The notes under the pieces: model-generated | What the model was told of the DNA's origin: nothing | Seen by the model: the letters and a program-made list of their open reading frames with translations, nothing else | Database searches by the model: none | Translations under genes and position numbers: made by a program | Shown here: positions 53,289 to 62,468 of the stretch, piece by piece | Numbering within the stretch: the stretch's first letter is position 1 | Layout: each line of letters opens with the position of its first letter | Assembly (NCBI GenBank): GCA_016790965.1 | Contig: JAEUNZ010000040.1 | Span: forward strand, 1 to 64,000 | Origin: SSSZ01 sp016790965 | Lineage (GTDB): Bacteria; Pseudomonadota; Gammaproteobacteria; Burkholderiales; Rhodocyclaceae | Direction: 5' to 3' | Length of the DNA: 64,000 bases

Positions 53289-53948
53289 TCAACCCCCCGA
53301 CCGGAAGAAGCGTCGCCCTGTTGCCGCGAGGCGGCGAGGGGTGTCGGCCCCCTTTTCTGTCGCCCGGGGCAGCAGCACCTGGAACAAACGGGCCAGCCCC
53401 AGGGCATTGGCCACCGCGTCACGCCCCGGCGGAACATCGATACCCAGGCTGCGCAACCAGTCCTCCCGGCGCGCCGCGCCCCCGGTGGGCGCTCCGCAGT
53501 ACTCCGGCAGAAGCAGCTCAAGATCGATCCACAAGGGCAGGAATTCGACGCCCAGGCGCTCGCGCAAGAGGCCCTGCACGAGCGTCTGGGTCGGGGATGC
53601 CCCGAAGACGACGAGGGGACATTGGCCCACGAAACCCAGAAATGCTGCCAGACACCGCTCGACCTCGCCGGGGAGGCGCTCGGCAGCGAAATCCAGGGCC
53701 AGCACGTCGTCGGGAAGCACGATGCCCCCACGCACCACGCCGACGGCGGCGAGACCCAGCAGGGTATCGCGCTCGTCCGGCGAACCTGCCGTCACCGCGT
53801 CGACGACGACGTAGCGGCTGTGGTAGTGGACCTCCTCCGGATCGGGGACCGGGACCGCCCGCCAGGTTTCGACAAACGCCTGCAATTCTGGGTCGAGGCC
53901 AGGGGGCGCGCTATCACCCCGAAAGAGAATTTTCTTGAGATCGAACAT
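53289..53948 (-). CDS. Catalytically dead exonuclease-fold protein
   Basis: This is a 219-aa protein. RYVVVDAVTAGSPDERDTLLGLAAVGVVRGGIVL aligns with the first motif of DnaQ-like exonucleases (normally VVDxETTG). The metal-binding Asp-x-Glu has become D-A-V, the HNAxFD motif reads VFGASPTQT, and the last H-x4-D reads RDAVANAL. The fold therefore appears retained but three of the four acidic metal ligands are lost. It is coupled to the symporter downstream. A regulatory or binding role within the cluster, perhaps partnering the live exonuclease at 57169, is inferred. Confidence 0.75.
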   Translation of the reverse strand: MFDLKKILFRGDSAPPGLDPELQAFVETWRAVPVPDPEEVHYHSRYVVVDAVTAGSPDERDTLLGLAAVGVVRGGIVLPDDVLALDFAAERLPGEVERCLAAFLGFVGQCPLVVFGASPTQTLVQGLLRERLGVEFLPLWIDLELLLPEYCGAPTGGAARREDWLRSLGIDVPPGRDAVANALGLARLFQVLLPRATEKGADTPRRLAATGRRFFRSGG

Positions 53949-54061
53949 GCTTCAACCGAATGCGTGCTCCGCTTCCCGGGCGGCTCGTGTCTGCCCCTCC
54001 TCGGGCTGGGGGCTCGGGGATTGGGTGCCATGCCCGCGCAAATCTGGGTGATCCATGGGCC

Positions 54062-56011
54062 CTACCCCACCTGGTAATCGAGTTTCAGGCGGTTTTGCAG
54101 CTTGCGCGCCTGGCGGAAGGATTCCTTCAGGATACGCCGGTCCAGCTCGTTCAACTGCTCGGGGTTTACGTGATTGTCGCCCTGGCGCCCGGGCTCGCTT
54201 TCCAGGTGCTGGTGGCGCAGGCGCAGCAACTGGATGAAATGCAGGGCCTCCACCGTCGCTTCCACCTCCTCCGGTTTGACGTTGAGGCGCTGGGCGGCGA
54301 GCCGCAGGCGCTGCACCGTATTAGTGTTGCGCACCCCGGTGGCCAGGGCGTAAATGCGCCCGGCGTCGACAAAGAGTCGGATCCCGTATTTTTTCAGATC
54401 GATGCAGCCCGGGTGATCGGCGTCCTGGTCGGTAACGAAGTCCCGGAAGGTGCCCAGGGGCGGACCGACGTCGAGGGCGTTATGGGCCATGGCACGCAGA
54501 AAAAGCCCGTTGGAGGTGGTCAGTGCGAGAAGGTGGCGGCGAAGCTGCTCGGCCAGATCGGCCTCGCCGTAGAGAGCGCGGAAATCGAAGAAGATCGTGG
54601 CGTTGAGCAGGGCCTCGGGCTGGGGCTCGCGAATCCAGCGTGAGAATTGCTCCTTCCACTCGCCCAGGGAGAGGCACCACTGGGGATTGCTCGCCATGAT
54701 GTTGCCCTTGCAGAGAGGGAAACCGCAGCGATCCAGGTCGGCGTTGACCTCCCGCGCAAAGGCCAGAAAGCGTAGCTTGAGCTCCTCCCGGTCGTGGAAG
54801 TCGTCGCAGCTGTAGACGATGCCGTTATCCTGATCGGTGCTGAAGGTCTGCTCGTCCCGGCCCTCCGACCCGAAGGCCAGCCAGCACCATGCGATCCCGG
54901 CGAAATCGTGGCGTTCCAGGTTGAGTTCGATGACGCGCCGGGTCAGGGCATCGTTGAGGGCGGAGATGAACTGGGTCAGTTGTTCGGCGCCTATGCCCTG
55001 GGCCAGCATGTTGAATGCGAGCTGGCGCACGTCGGCGGCCGACTGGCACAGGGATTCGACCCCCCGGGCCGATTCGATGGACTGGCGAATCTGGCGCAGG
55101 CCGACCCGTTGCAGGGCAAAGAGATCCCGCTCGGAAACCACACCGGCCAGGCATCCCTCCCCATCCACCACCAGGACGTGCCGGATGCCGTGGGTGGCCA
55201 TGGCCAGCATGGCGTCGTAGGCAGTGGCGTGCTCTTCGAGCTGGAAGGGGTCGGGGGACATGGCCCGAGCGATGGGCTGGTCCTGGGCGAGGCCGGCCAG
55301 CACGACCCGGTCGAGCAGATCGGTGCGCGTAAAGATGCCGACCGGCTTTTTACCGCCATCGACCACTACCAACGACCCGACCTTGGCGCGGGACATGGTC
55401 TCCAGGGCCGCCCGCAGCGACACCTCAGGGGTGACGACGACGGGGGAACGGCTGCCTACGGCGGCCAGGGGCGAATTGAGGGTCTGCTGCTCGCTGGCCC
55501 GCTGGGAAAATTGGATTTGCAGCTGTTGCCGCGACTGGTTGAGGAGGCTGGCGATGTACTGGGTGCAAAACAGATTGAACTCGGGGCTTGCCGTCATCAG
55601 CTCCAGAAAGTCCTGCGCCGGCAATCGATAGCAGAAGGTGTCCTCCAGGGCGACATAGGTGTTGGTGGATGGCCGCCGGGCCGTTACGGCGCCGATGGGA
55701 AAGCTCTCGCCGGGGCCCAGGGTAAGCACGGAATACTCGGTCACGGCGACTTCGCCGGCTTGGCGGGCCTGGACCTTGCCGGATTCGACGATGTGGAAAT
55801 AGGCCACGACTCCGTTCTCCGGCGCGAGGATGCAGGTTCCCGTCGGGTAGAAAGCGACCTGGACCCGTGCGGCAACCCACTCCAGCGAGACGCGGGCCAT
55901 GCGGTTGAAAGGGGCATGTTTGGCGAGGAAGTGCGCGGCAGCCCCGGCAAAACGCCGGGTGCCTGCCTCCTGAAGTTCGGCTAGGGTGTCTTCGAGCATC
56001 GTGCTTGTCAT
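54062..56011 (-). CDS. cNMP-binding, CBS-pair, DUF294 nucleotidyltransferase
   Basis: This is a 649-aa protein. Order of parts: cyclic-nucleotide-binding-like domain (about 35-155: VQVAFYPTGTCILAPENGVVAYFHIVESG), two CBS motifs (about 180-305: VSLRAALETMSRAKVGSLVVVD and ATAYDAMLAMATHGIRHVLVVDGEG), then a DUF294 nucleotidyltransferase (about 330-470) with the catalytic pattern G-S-E-G-R-D-E-Q, then T-D-Q-D. A helical DUF294 C-terminal domain follows. It resembles GlnD-type transferases and proteins next to acetate symporters. The likely action is nucleotidylation of a partner in response to nucleotide binding; the target is unknown. Confidence 0.88.
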   Translation of the reverse strand: MTSTMLEDTLAELQEAGTRRFAGAAAHFLAKHAPFNRMARVSLEWVAARVQVAFYPTGTCILAPENGVVAYFHIVESGKVQARQAGEVAVTEYSVLTLGPGESFPIGAVTARRPSTNTYVALEDTFCYRLPAQDFLELMTASPEFNLFCTQYIASLLNQSRQQLQIQFSQRASEQQTLNSPLAAVGSRSPVVVTPEVSLRAALETMSRAKVGSLVVVDGGKKPVGIFTRTDLLDRVVLAGLAQDQPIARAMSPDPFQLEEHATAYDAMLAMATHGIRHVLVVDGEGCLAGVVSERDLFALQRVGLRQIRQSIESARGVESLCQSAADVRQLAFNMLAQGIGAEQLTQFISALNDALTRRVIELNLERHDFAGIAWCWLAFGSEGRDEQTFSTDQDNGIVYSCDDFHDREELKLRFLAFAREVNADLDRCGFPLCKGNIMASNPQWCLSLGEWKEQFSRWIREPQPEALLNATIFFDFRALYGEADLAEQLRRHLLALTTSNGLFLRAMAHNALDVGPPLGTFRDFVTDQDADHPGCIDLKKYGIRLFVDAGRIYALATGVRNTNTVQRLRLAAQRLNVKPEEVEATVEALHFIQLLRLRHQHLESEPGRQGDNHVNPEQLNELDRRILKESFRQARKLQNRLKLDYQVG

Positions 56012-56093
56012 GGTACGGGGTTGTCAGGGGATTGCGCGGCCCTCGCCTTGCGGCGGCAAGACGAGGGAGCAGAGAAGCCGGAACGCAGAAAAT

Positions 56094-57188
56094 TCAAAGG
56101 GCATAGTTCAACTTGAGGCGCTGTTGCACACGCCTGGCCTCCCGCAAGGATTCGCGCAGGATGGCGCGATCGACGCCGTGCAACTGCTCCGGGACGACGC
56201 CGTGGTGCGGTGTCTCGCCGCGCGCGAGCGCCTGGGCCTGCCGGGCCAGCCGCAGGCGCAGCAGGTGCGACAGGGCATCCCGCCCCGCAGCGACCTCCTC
56301 TTCAGTCATTCCGGCGGCTGCCCCGGCCAAGGCAAGGCGGTCCCGCGTGGCGACGGCACCCTCCCCCTTGGCCAGGGCGAAGATGCGGGCTGCGTCGACG
56401 AAGATCCGGGCGCCGTATTTCTTCAGATCGACAACCTGTCCATGTTCGCCGGCCTCTGTGACCACATCGCCCAACAGACCCAGGGGGGGTTGGGCCTGCA
56501 GGGCGTTGGCCGCCATGAGGTGCAGAAAGGCGGGAGTATCGGCGGTCAGTTGCAGGACCGAGCGCTGCAGGGCTTGCCCCAGGGCCAGGTCGCCGTACAG
56601 GGGGCACAGATCGAAAAAAATGGTGGCATGCATCAGGGCCAGGGGATCGGGACGCCGCACCCAGTCGATGAAGCAGCGCCGCCATTCGTCGAAGGACATA
56701 CACCAGCGGGGATTTCCCGCCATGACCTCACCCTTGCAGAAGCTGAACCCGCAGCGATCCAGCCGTTCATTGACAGTGCGGGCGAAGGGCAGAAAAAGTT
56801 CCCTCAGGGCAGCCGCCTCGGTGTCGTCCGCGGCACTGAAGATGAGCCCATTGTCCTGGTCGGTGACGAAGGTCTGCTCTTGACGCCCCTCGGAGCCCAG
56901 AGCGAGCCAACACCACGAGACGGCGGGCAGGCGGTGCTCCGGCACCGTGATCGCGATGACGCGTCGTACGGCCCGGTCGTTGAGCGCCGAAATCAACCCG
57001 GCCAGGAGGTGCCCCGCCAGCCCATTCCCTGCGTACCCGGCCACCAAATGCCCCACCTCGCCGACCACCGCAGCGACATCGTCCGTGCTGGCCGCCGCTT
57101 CACACCGCTGCGCGAGGATTTCGAGAGCCCTGCAGGGCAGGCCGGGCCATGCTTCGTCGAGGGAGGATTCAGTACTTGATGCGGGCAT
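56094..57188 (-). CDS. DUF294-type nucleotidyltransferase without sensory domains
   Basis: This is a 364-aa protein from ATG 57188, overlapping the exonuclease gene by 20 bases. It contains only the catalytic half of its neighbour: WCWLALGSEGRQEQTFVTDQDNG with the GS and DxD residues intact, then CGFSFCKGEVMAGNPRWCMSFDEWR and the helical C-terminal domain. The two share this block strongly, so it is a paralogue that lost or never had the cNMP/CBS part. Being translationally linked to a membrane exonuclease fusion, it may act on it or with it. Confidence 0.83.
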   Translation of the reverse strand: MPASSTESSLDEAWPGLPCRALEILAQRCEAAASTDDVAAVVGEVGHLVAGYAGNGLAGHLLAGLISALNDRAVRRVIAITVPEHRLPAVSWCWLALGSEGRQEQTFVTDQDNGLIFSAADDTEAAALRELFLPFARTVNERLDRCGFSFCKGEVMAGNPRWCMSFDEWRRCFIDWVRRPDPLALMHATIFFDLCPLYGDLALGQALQRSVLQLTADTPAFLHLMAANALQAQPPLGLLGDVVTEAGEHGQVVDLKKYGARIFVDAARIFALAKGEGAVATRDRLALAGAAAGMTEEEVAAGRDALSHLLRLRLARQAQALARGETPHHGVVPEQLHGVDRAILRESLREARRVQQRLKLNYAL

Positions 57189-59337
57189 AGTAGGTTTTCT
57201 GCGAGGCTTCCAGCGCCTGACGCAGGGTAAAGATGCCCTTTTCGGCCAGCAGAGGGACAAGCTTCAGGAAGACCTCCGCCGTCGCCAGGGAGTCGTCGAG
57301 GGCGTTGTGGCGGGTTTCGATGGAGATGCCCAGGCGTTCCAGAATGACGTCGAGCTTGTGGGATTCCTGGTTGGGGTGGGCCACAGCGGACAACAGCAGG
57401 GTATCGAGGACGGGCTGGTCGAAGCGTATCCCGGTACTGGCCTCCTTGAGCTGCAGGAAGCGCATGTCGAAGGCCGCGTTGTGGGCAATGAGCACGGTTT
57501 CTTCGCAAAATTCCCGAAAGGCTGGCAGGACAATGTCGATGGTGGGCTGCCCCCGCACCATGTCGTCGGTGATGCCGTGGATGGGGATGGTTTCCGGCCG
57601 CAGCAGGCGCTGGGGATCGACGAGTTGATTGAAAATTTCCTGACGCAGCACCCGGTTGTTCACGATGCGCACGGCACCGATCTGGATGATTTCATCGCCA
57701 TTGGACGGTTCGAGGCCTGTGGTTTCGGTATCGAAGACCGTATAGACCAGGTCGCCGAGCTTGCGGTCCAGATCGACCCCGGCGGCGTTCTGGAACTGAA
57801 AGAGGTCGAAATCGTAGTACTCAGGCCGGCCCCGGGCCCGGGCTTCGTCGTCGAGTTCCACCGTGGCGGCCTCCGGCATGGCCAGGGGCAGGACGAAGCG
57901 GAAAAAGGCCCGATGGGCGGCTTTCTCCCGCTGGTACCAGACCTCTCCCCCGTGGCGGTCGATGACGTCGCGCAGGCTGAGGGGCGAGTTCTCGCCACCG
58001 ACATGCATGGCTTCGAGCTCCCAGGTATAAAAGGTTTCCGACGACATGGCCTGGCCGCTCCAGATGAGGTCCAAATAGGCCAGCCGGTCCTGGTGGCTAA
58101 GACGGAAGCGCAGTTCGCGGATCTCGTAGTGTTCCTGCAAGCGCGCCGCCAGGAAGGCGATGGCGAACACCAGCGAAAAACTGTCGGCCTTGATCCACAA
58201 GGCGTCGTCGATTTCTTCGCACTTGCCCGGCAATTGCAGCAGATCCTCGATTCGGCGCTGGGCGGCGGCGATGATGTCGATGCCCAGGACGTCCTCCAGG
58301 GGCCAGCGGGTCTTGAGCGAATCCGAGAACTCGGCCATGGTGCTGTCGAGCCGCTCGCTCATGCGGGCCGCCTCTTCGTCGGCGATGCGCACGAAGCGGT
58401 CGCGCAGTTCGGGCTCCATGTCGGGGTAGTCGATGAGATTGGTCACGGCGGCCCGCAGGGTACCGAGGGCCGCTCGGCTGCCCTCGGTGAGGGAATGCAG
58501 CACCTGGTCGCGGCGGGCCTCCTGTTCCAGGCTGCGTGTGATGTTTTCCACCGTCAGCACGTAGCCGCCCATGGCGGTAGCCGCAGCGTCGCCGGCCCCG
58601 GTCAGAACCGGAACCATCTGCACCCGCAGCAACTGGCCACCCCGGGTGGTGGTGACGAAATTTGCCAGGGCCGCCTTACCGGCCGCCATACGCTGGCGAA
58701 TGACCTCCTGGGCGTGATGAACCTGGCTTTTCTCCAGGATTGAAAATATGGAACGCCCAAGGCCGATGAGCGCCCCGCCGCTCACCGACGTGGGGCCCTG
58801 GGCAAGGGCCTTGAACTGCAAGCGGGCGCGGTTGTTGTAGAGCAGGATGCGCCCGTCCAGATTGCACACGATGACGGCCTGGGCGAGTTCCGACATGAGG
58901 GCGGCCAGCCGGTTCTTTTCTTCCTCCACCGAGGCCTTGGCGCGGGCGATCTGGGCATCGACATCGTCCAGCAGTTCGTTGCGTTGCTGGGCCAGATCGT
59001 TGGCGGCCCGCGCCAGATGCTGCACCTCCGGCGGTCCCTCCAGGGCGACGCGAAAATTGCGGTTGGCCCCCAGCATGAGCCGCAGGGTCTCCGACATGCG
59101 CAGGAGTCCATCGACGTATTGCCTGAAGAGCTTGTTCACCATGGCCATGCCAACGACGAAGCCGAAAACCGTCATCAGGGTCCCTATGGGCAGGCGGGAA
59201 AGCAGCAGGTCGAGCAGCAGGCTGCGCTCCGCCTCCTTCATGTCCAGCCAGACCAGCAGGGAAGTGACAACGAAGGGCCCGGTCATCAGGAGCCCGAGGA
59301 TCAGGGCAGCGAGGATGAAGCGAACCTTGGCCTGCAT
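57169..59337 (-). CDS. Membrane pseudo-histidine-kinase fused to a DEDDh 3'-5' exonuclease
   Basis: This is a 722-aa protein. Two membrane helices (about 8-32 and 48-70) lead to a HAMP-like and coiled linker, then a PAS-like domain (about 150-270: QAVIVCNLDGRILLYNNRARL). The DHp-like helix pair is next (about 275-330), where the usual H-E-L-R-T-P reads E285-G-S-R-A-A, without histidine. A weak kinase-like region follows. Residues about 530-700 are a complete exonuclease: VFDTETTGL (D536, E538), IAHNAAFDMRFL (H619), RHNALDDSLATA. Nuclease residues are intact, kinase residues are not. A sensor-controlled nuclease on the membrane is inferred. Confidence 0.87.
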   Translation of the reverse strand: MQAKVRFILAALILGLLMTGPFVVTSLLVWLDMKEAERSLLLDLLLSRLPIGTLMTVFGFVVGMAMVNKLFRQYVDGLLRMSETLRLMLGANRNFRVALEGPPEVQHLARAANDLAQQRNELLDDVDAQIARAKASVEEEKNRLAALMSELAQAVIVCNLDGRILLYNNRARLQFKALAQGPTSVSGGALIGLGRSIFSILEKSQVHHAQEVIRQRMAAGKAALANFVTTTRGGQLLRVQMVPVLTGAGDAAATAMGGYVLTVENITRSLEQEARRDQVLHSLTEGSRAALGTLRAAVTNLIDYPDMEPELRDRFVRIADEEAARMSERLDSTMAEFSDSLKTRWPLEDVLGIDIIAAAQRRIEDLLQLPGKCEEIDDALWIKADSFSLVFAIAFLAARLQEHYEIRELRFRLSHQDRLAYLDLIWSGQAMSSETFYTWELEAMHVGGENSPLSLRDVIDRHGGEVWYQREKAAHRAFFRFVLPLAMPEAATVELDDEARARGRPEYYDFDLFQFQNAAGVDLDRKLGDLVYTVFDTETTGLEPSNGDEIIQIGAVRIVNNRVLRQEIFNQLVDPQRLLRPETIPIHGITDDMVRGQPTIDIVLPAFREFCEETVLIAHNAAFDMRFLQLKEASTGIRFDQPVLDTLLLSAVAHPNQESHKLDVILERLGISIETRHNALDDSLATAEVFLKLVPLLAEKGIFTLRQALEASQKTYYARIKY

Positions 59338-59369
59338 GGAGAATCCTTCGGAAGGTGACCTTGGAAAAC

Positions 59370-59738
59370 CTACACGGCCAGCATGGCCTTGACCTTGGCC
59401 AGCAGTTCCTTGGTCGAGAAGGGCTTGGTCACGTAAGCGTCGGCGCCCAGGGCCAAACCCTTGGCGACCTCGGTATCGCGGCCCTTGGCGGTGAGCATGA
59501 CCACCTGGATACCGGCATTGTCCGGATTGGAGCGAATAGCCTCGCAGACCTCGAAACCCGATTTCTTGGGCATCATGACGTCAAGCAGCACGAGGTCGGG
59601 GCGGAAACTCGCCACCCGGGCGAGCCCTTCCTCGCCATCGGCGGCCACGGCAACCTCGAAGCCTTCTTTCTTCATGAGAAATTCCAGGGAAATGACGATA
59701 TTGGGTTCATCGTCCACGATCAGGATTTTCTGTGCCAT
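59370..59738 (-). CDS. Single-domain response regulator (CheY-like receiver)
   Basis: This is a 123-aa protein; GTG 59744 is possible but ATG 59738 fits the GGAGGAG site better. The receiver signature is complete: ILIVDDEPN (acidic pair), LVLLDVMMP (phospho-acceptor Asp), VMLTAKG (Thr) and VTKPFS (Lys). There is no DNA-binding or enzymatic output domain, so it works through protein contacts. Placed between the hybrid transporter-kinase (13 bases upstream) and the pseudo-kinase exonuclease, it is the natural phosphate acceptor of the former. Confidence 0.95.
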   Translation of the reverse strand: MAQKILIVDDEPNIVISLEFLMKKEGFEVAVAADGEEGLARVASFRPDLVLLDVMMPKKSGFEVCEAIRSNPDNAGIQVVMLTAKGRDTEVAKGLALGADAYVTKPFSTKELLAKVKAMLAV

Positions 59739-59750
59739 GGTCACTCCTCC

Positions 59751-62468
59751 CTAATGCTGTTGTTTTTCAGGCGCTTGCAGCGGCAAGGTAAAGACGAAGC
59801 GCGCGCCCCGCCCAGGTTCGCTTTCTGCCCACAGGCGCCCACCAAAGTATTCCACGATCTGGCGGCTGATGGGCAAGCCCAGCCCCGTTCCCTGGGGTTT
59901 ATCGGTCAGCGTGTTGCCTCCCTGGCGGAATTTTTCAAAGATGACTTCGAGTTCTTCCGGCCGCAGCCCGGGACCGTTATCCTCGACACTGACCCTCAGC
60001 TCTTGCGGCCCCTGCCGCAGCGCAACGGCCACTTGGCCGCCACTGGCCGGAACGAATTTCACCGCATTGGACAGCAGATTGATCATCACCTGGACCAGAC
60101 GGTCCCGATCCGCCTGGATGACCGGCCCCGCCGCCGGCAGATCGACGCTGACCGCCACACCTTTGCCGCGGAAGAGTTGATCGACCGAGCCCAGGGAGTC
60201 CCTGACGACTTCGGCGAGATCCACCTCGCCCGTGACCCACTCGGCCCTTCCCGACTCCAGTTTGGCCATGTCGAGAATCTGGTTGATGAGGCGCGTCAGG
60301 CGCTCGGCCTCGGTAACCATGATGCCGAAAAATCGCTTGCGCTCGGCGAGTTCGATGCAGGGATCGTCCAGCAACAGTTCCGACAGGGCGCGGATCGAAG
60401 TCAGCGGCGTACGCAGTTCATGGGTGACGGTGGAAATGAAGTCGTCCTTCATACGATCGAGTTCGCGCAGGCGCTCGTTGGCCTCGCGCAACTCGGCGGT
60501 AGCCGCTTCCAGGGCCTTCGACTTGGCCTCGAGTTCGCGGCTGTGGGCGCGCACCTGGGTGGCCTCGTCCAGGATGCCCAGCACTTCGTCGAGGCCCAGT
60601 TCCTCTTCCTGGACGACTGACGCGACCATGACCCGCGCGCTGGCCGACCCGATGGCGCCGGCAAGCTGGGTCTCGGCGAAGAGGACGAAATCGGCGTCCG
60701 CCGGCAGCGCCCGCCAGTCATCCGCCTTGCGCCGCCTGGCATAGGTTCCCAGTTGCTGGCGTGCCCGGGCCGGGCCGAGAAAGCGTTCGAGCAGGCCCAC
60801 CAATTCCCCCGCCGAAGCGCTGCCCCGCCACAAACTGGCCCGGGTGGCTCCCTCACCTCGCACCAGGGCATCGACGAAGCGCTCGGCCTGGGCCACCTCG
60901 GTGGCCCGTGGCCGGGTAGCCAGTGAGAGCGCCACGTAGAGTCCGGCGTTGACCAGCAGGCTCCAGAAGAGACAGTGGGAAATCTCGTCCAGACCGGTGA
61001 GCCCAAAGAGCGCCTGGGGCTTGAGGGCGACGATTCCGGCTGGTCCCGCGTCGAGAAATTCCCTGCCGATCCAGCCCGACTTGGCAAAGGAGGGAAGCAG
61101 CAGCGTGTAAAGCCAGAGGGCAAACCCGCCCAGCAGGCCTGCGATGGCGCCCGCGCGGTTGCCGGCCTTCCAGTACATGCCCCCGAACAGCGCCGGCGCA
61201 AACTGGGCCACGGCCGCGAACGAGATGAGGCCGATGGCCACCAGGGCGTAGGCCTCCCCCGCCGCGCGGAAATAGGCGTAGCCCAGAAACAGAATCAGGG
61301 CGATGGCCCAGCGGCGGATGCCCAGCAGGAGGCCCGACATGTCCCGCCGGGCACGCTGGGCGAACCAGGCAGAGCGCAGCAGCCAGGGCATGACGAGGTC
61401 GTTGCAGACCATGGTGGACAGGGCGATGGTTTCCACGATGACCATACCGGTGGCCGCCGAGAGGCCGCCGATGAAGGCGAGGAGCGCCAGACCAGTCGCC
61501 CCCTGCGAAAGAGGCAGCGTCAGGACGAAGGTATCCGCGTCCCCTGCACCGCCGAAATGCAACATGCCACCCAGGGCCAGGGGCAGAACGAAGATGTTGA
61601 TGAGCAGGAGGTAGAGCGGAAAGAGCCAGACCGCCCGCCGCAGATGGCTCTCGTCCACGTTCTCCACCACGGCGATCTGGAACTGGCGGGGCAGAAGCAG
61701 GATGGCCAGGCCGGAAAGAATGATGAGCGAGAGCCAATTCCCGGCCCGCGCCGGGTCGAGGGTAAGGAGCTTGACCAGTTGCGGAGACGCCGCGGCCCGC
61801 TGAAAGATGTCCCCCAAGCCGTCGAAGAGACTGTAGCTCACGAAAACTCCCACGGCCATGAAAGCGACCAGTTTGACCACGGACTCGAAGGCCACCGCGG
61901 CGACCATGCCCTCGTGGCGCTCCGTGGCGTCCAGGTGGCGCGTGCCGAAGAGGATGGTGAAGACAGCCATCACTGCGGCGATGGCCAGAGTGGAGTCCAG
62001 CCACCCCGTCGCTCCCCTGCCGCCGGGCGTGGCGAAGACGATGTCAAAGCTCGCCGACACGGCTTTTAGTTGCAGTGCAATATAAGGGATAACCCCGATA
62101 ACGGCGATCACGGTCACCAGCCCGGCCAGAAACTGGCTCTTGCCATAGCGCGATGCGATGAAGTCGGCGATGGAGGTGATGCGCTGGGCCTTGCCGATGC
62201 GGATCATCTTGGCGATGACCGTACCGAAGAGCAGAACCAGGGTCGGTCCGAGGTAGATGGTCAGGAAGGAAAGCCCGCCGGAAGTCGCCCGGCCGACGCT
62301 GCCGTAGAAGGTCCACGACGTGCAGTAAACAGCCAGCGACAGGGCATAGACATTGGCCGTGATGATGGAACGGCCAGCGTCGGCCCGGGCATCGCCAAAG
62401 CGCGCCACCGCGAAGAGCAAGCCCAGATAGGCCACGGCAACCGCACTGACCAGCCAGCCGGATAGCAT
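59751..62468 (-). CDS. SLC5-STAC sensor histidine kinase (CrbS/CbrA type)
   Basis: This is a 905-aa protein from ATG 62468. Residues about 1-520 form an SLC5 symporter-like membrane domain (SIADFIASRYGKSQFLAGLVTVIAVIGVIPYIALQLKAV). Residues about 525-625 are a STAC domain, followed by a coiled linker, then the kinase: FISTVTHELRTPLTSIRALSELL (H683), LVQVMINLLSNAVKF (N box), VEDNGPGL and GTGLGLPISRQIVEYFGG. CrbS homologues sense acetate-related conditions and control acs through CrbR. Position beside acs and carboxylate symporters supports that role. CrbR's LuxR-type partner is not present here; the neighbour is a receiver-only protein. Confidence 0.92.
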   Translation of the reverse strand: MLSGWLVSAVAVAYLGLLFAVARFGDARADAGRSIITANVYALSLAVYCTSWTFYGSVGRATSGGLSFLTIYLGPTLVLLFGTVIAKMIRIGKAQRITSIADFIASRYGKSQFLAGLVTVIAVIGVIPYIALQLKAVSASFDIVFATPGGRGATGWLDSTLAIAAVMAVFTILFGTRHLDATERHEGMVAAVAFESVVKLVAFMAVGVFVSYSLFDGLGDIFQRAAASPQLVKLLTLDPARAGNWLSLIILSGLAILLLPRQFQIAVVENVDESHLRRAVWLFPLYLLLINIFVLPLALGGMLHFGGAGDADTFVLTLPLSQGATGLALLAFIGGLSAATGMVIVETIALSTMVCNDLVMPWLLRSAWFAQRARRDMSGLLLGIRRWAIALILFLGYAYFRAAGEAYALVAIGLISFAAVAQFAPALFGGMYWKAGNRAGAIAGLLGGFALWLYTLLLPSFAKSGWIGREFLDAGPAGIVALKPQALFGLTGLDEISHCLFWSLLVNAGLYVALSLATRPRATEVAQAERFVDALVRGEGATRASLWRGSASAGELVGLLERFLGPARARQQLGTYARRRKADDWRALPADADFVLFAETQLAGAIGSASARVMVASVVQEEELGLDEVLGILDEATQVRAHSRELEAKSKALEAATAELREANERLRELDRMKDDFISTVTHELRTPLTSIRALSELLLDDPCIELAERKRFFGIMVTEAERLTRLINQILDMAKLESGRAEWVTGEVDLAEVVRDSLGSVDQLFRGKGVAVSVDLPAAGPVIQADRDRLVQVMINLLSNAVKFVPASGGQVAVALRQGPQELRVSVEDNGPGLRPEELEVIFEKFRQGGNTLTDKPQGTGLGLPISRQIVEYFGGRLWAESEPGRGARFVFTLPLQAPEKQQH

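Noticed and set aside
53290..53292. TTG start for the copy-2 symporter
   Set aside because: It overlaps the upstream stop, which is attractive, but ATG 53283 only three codons later is the simpler start; the difference is trivial.
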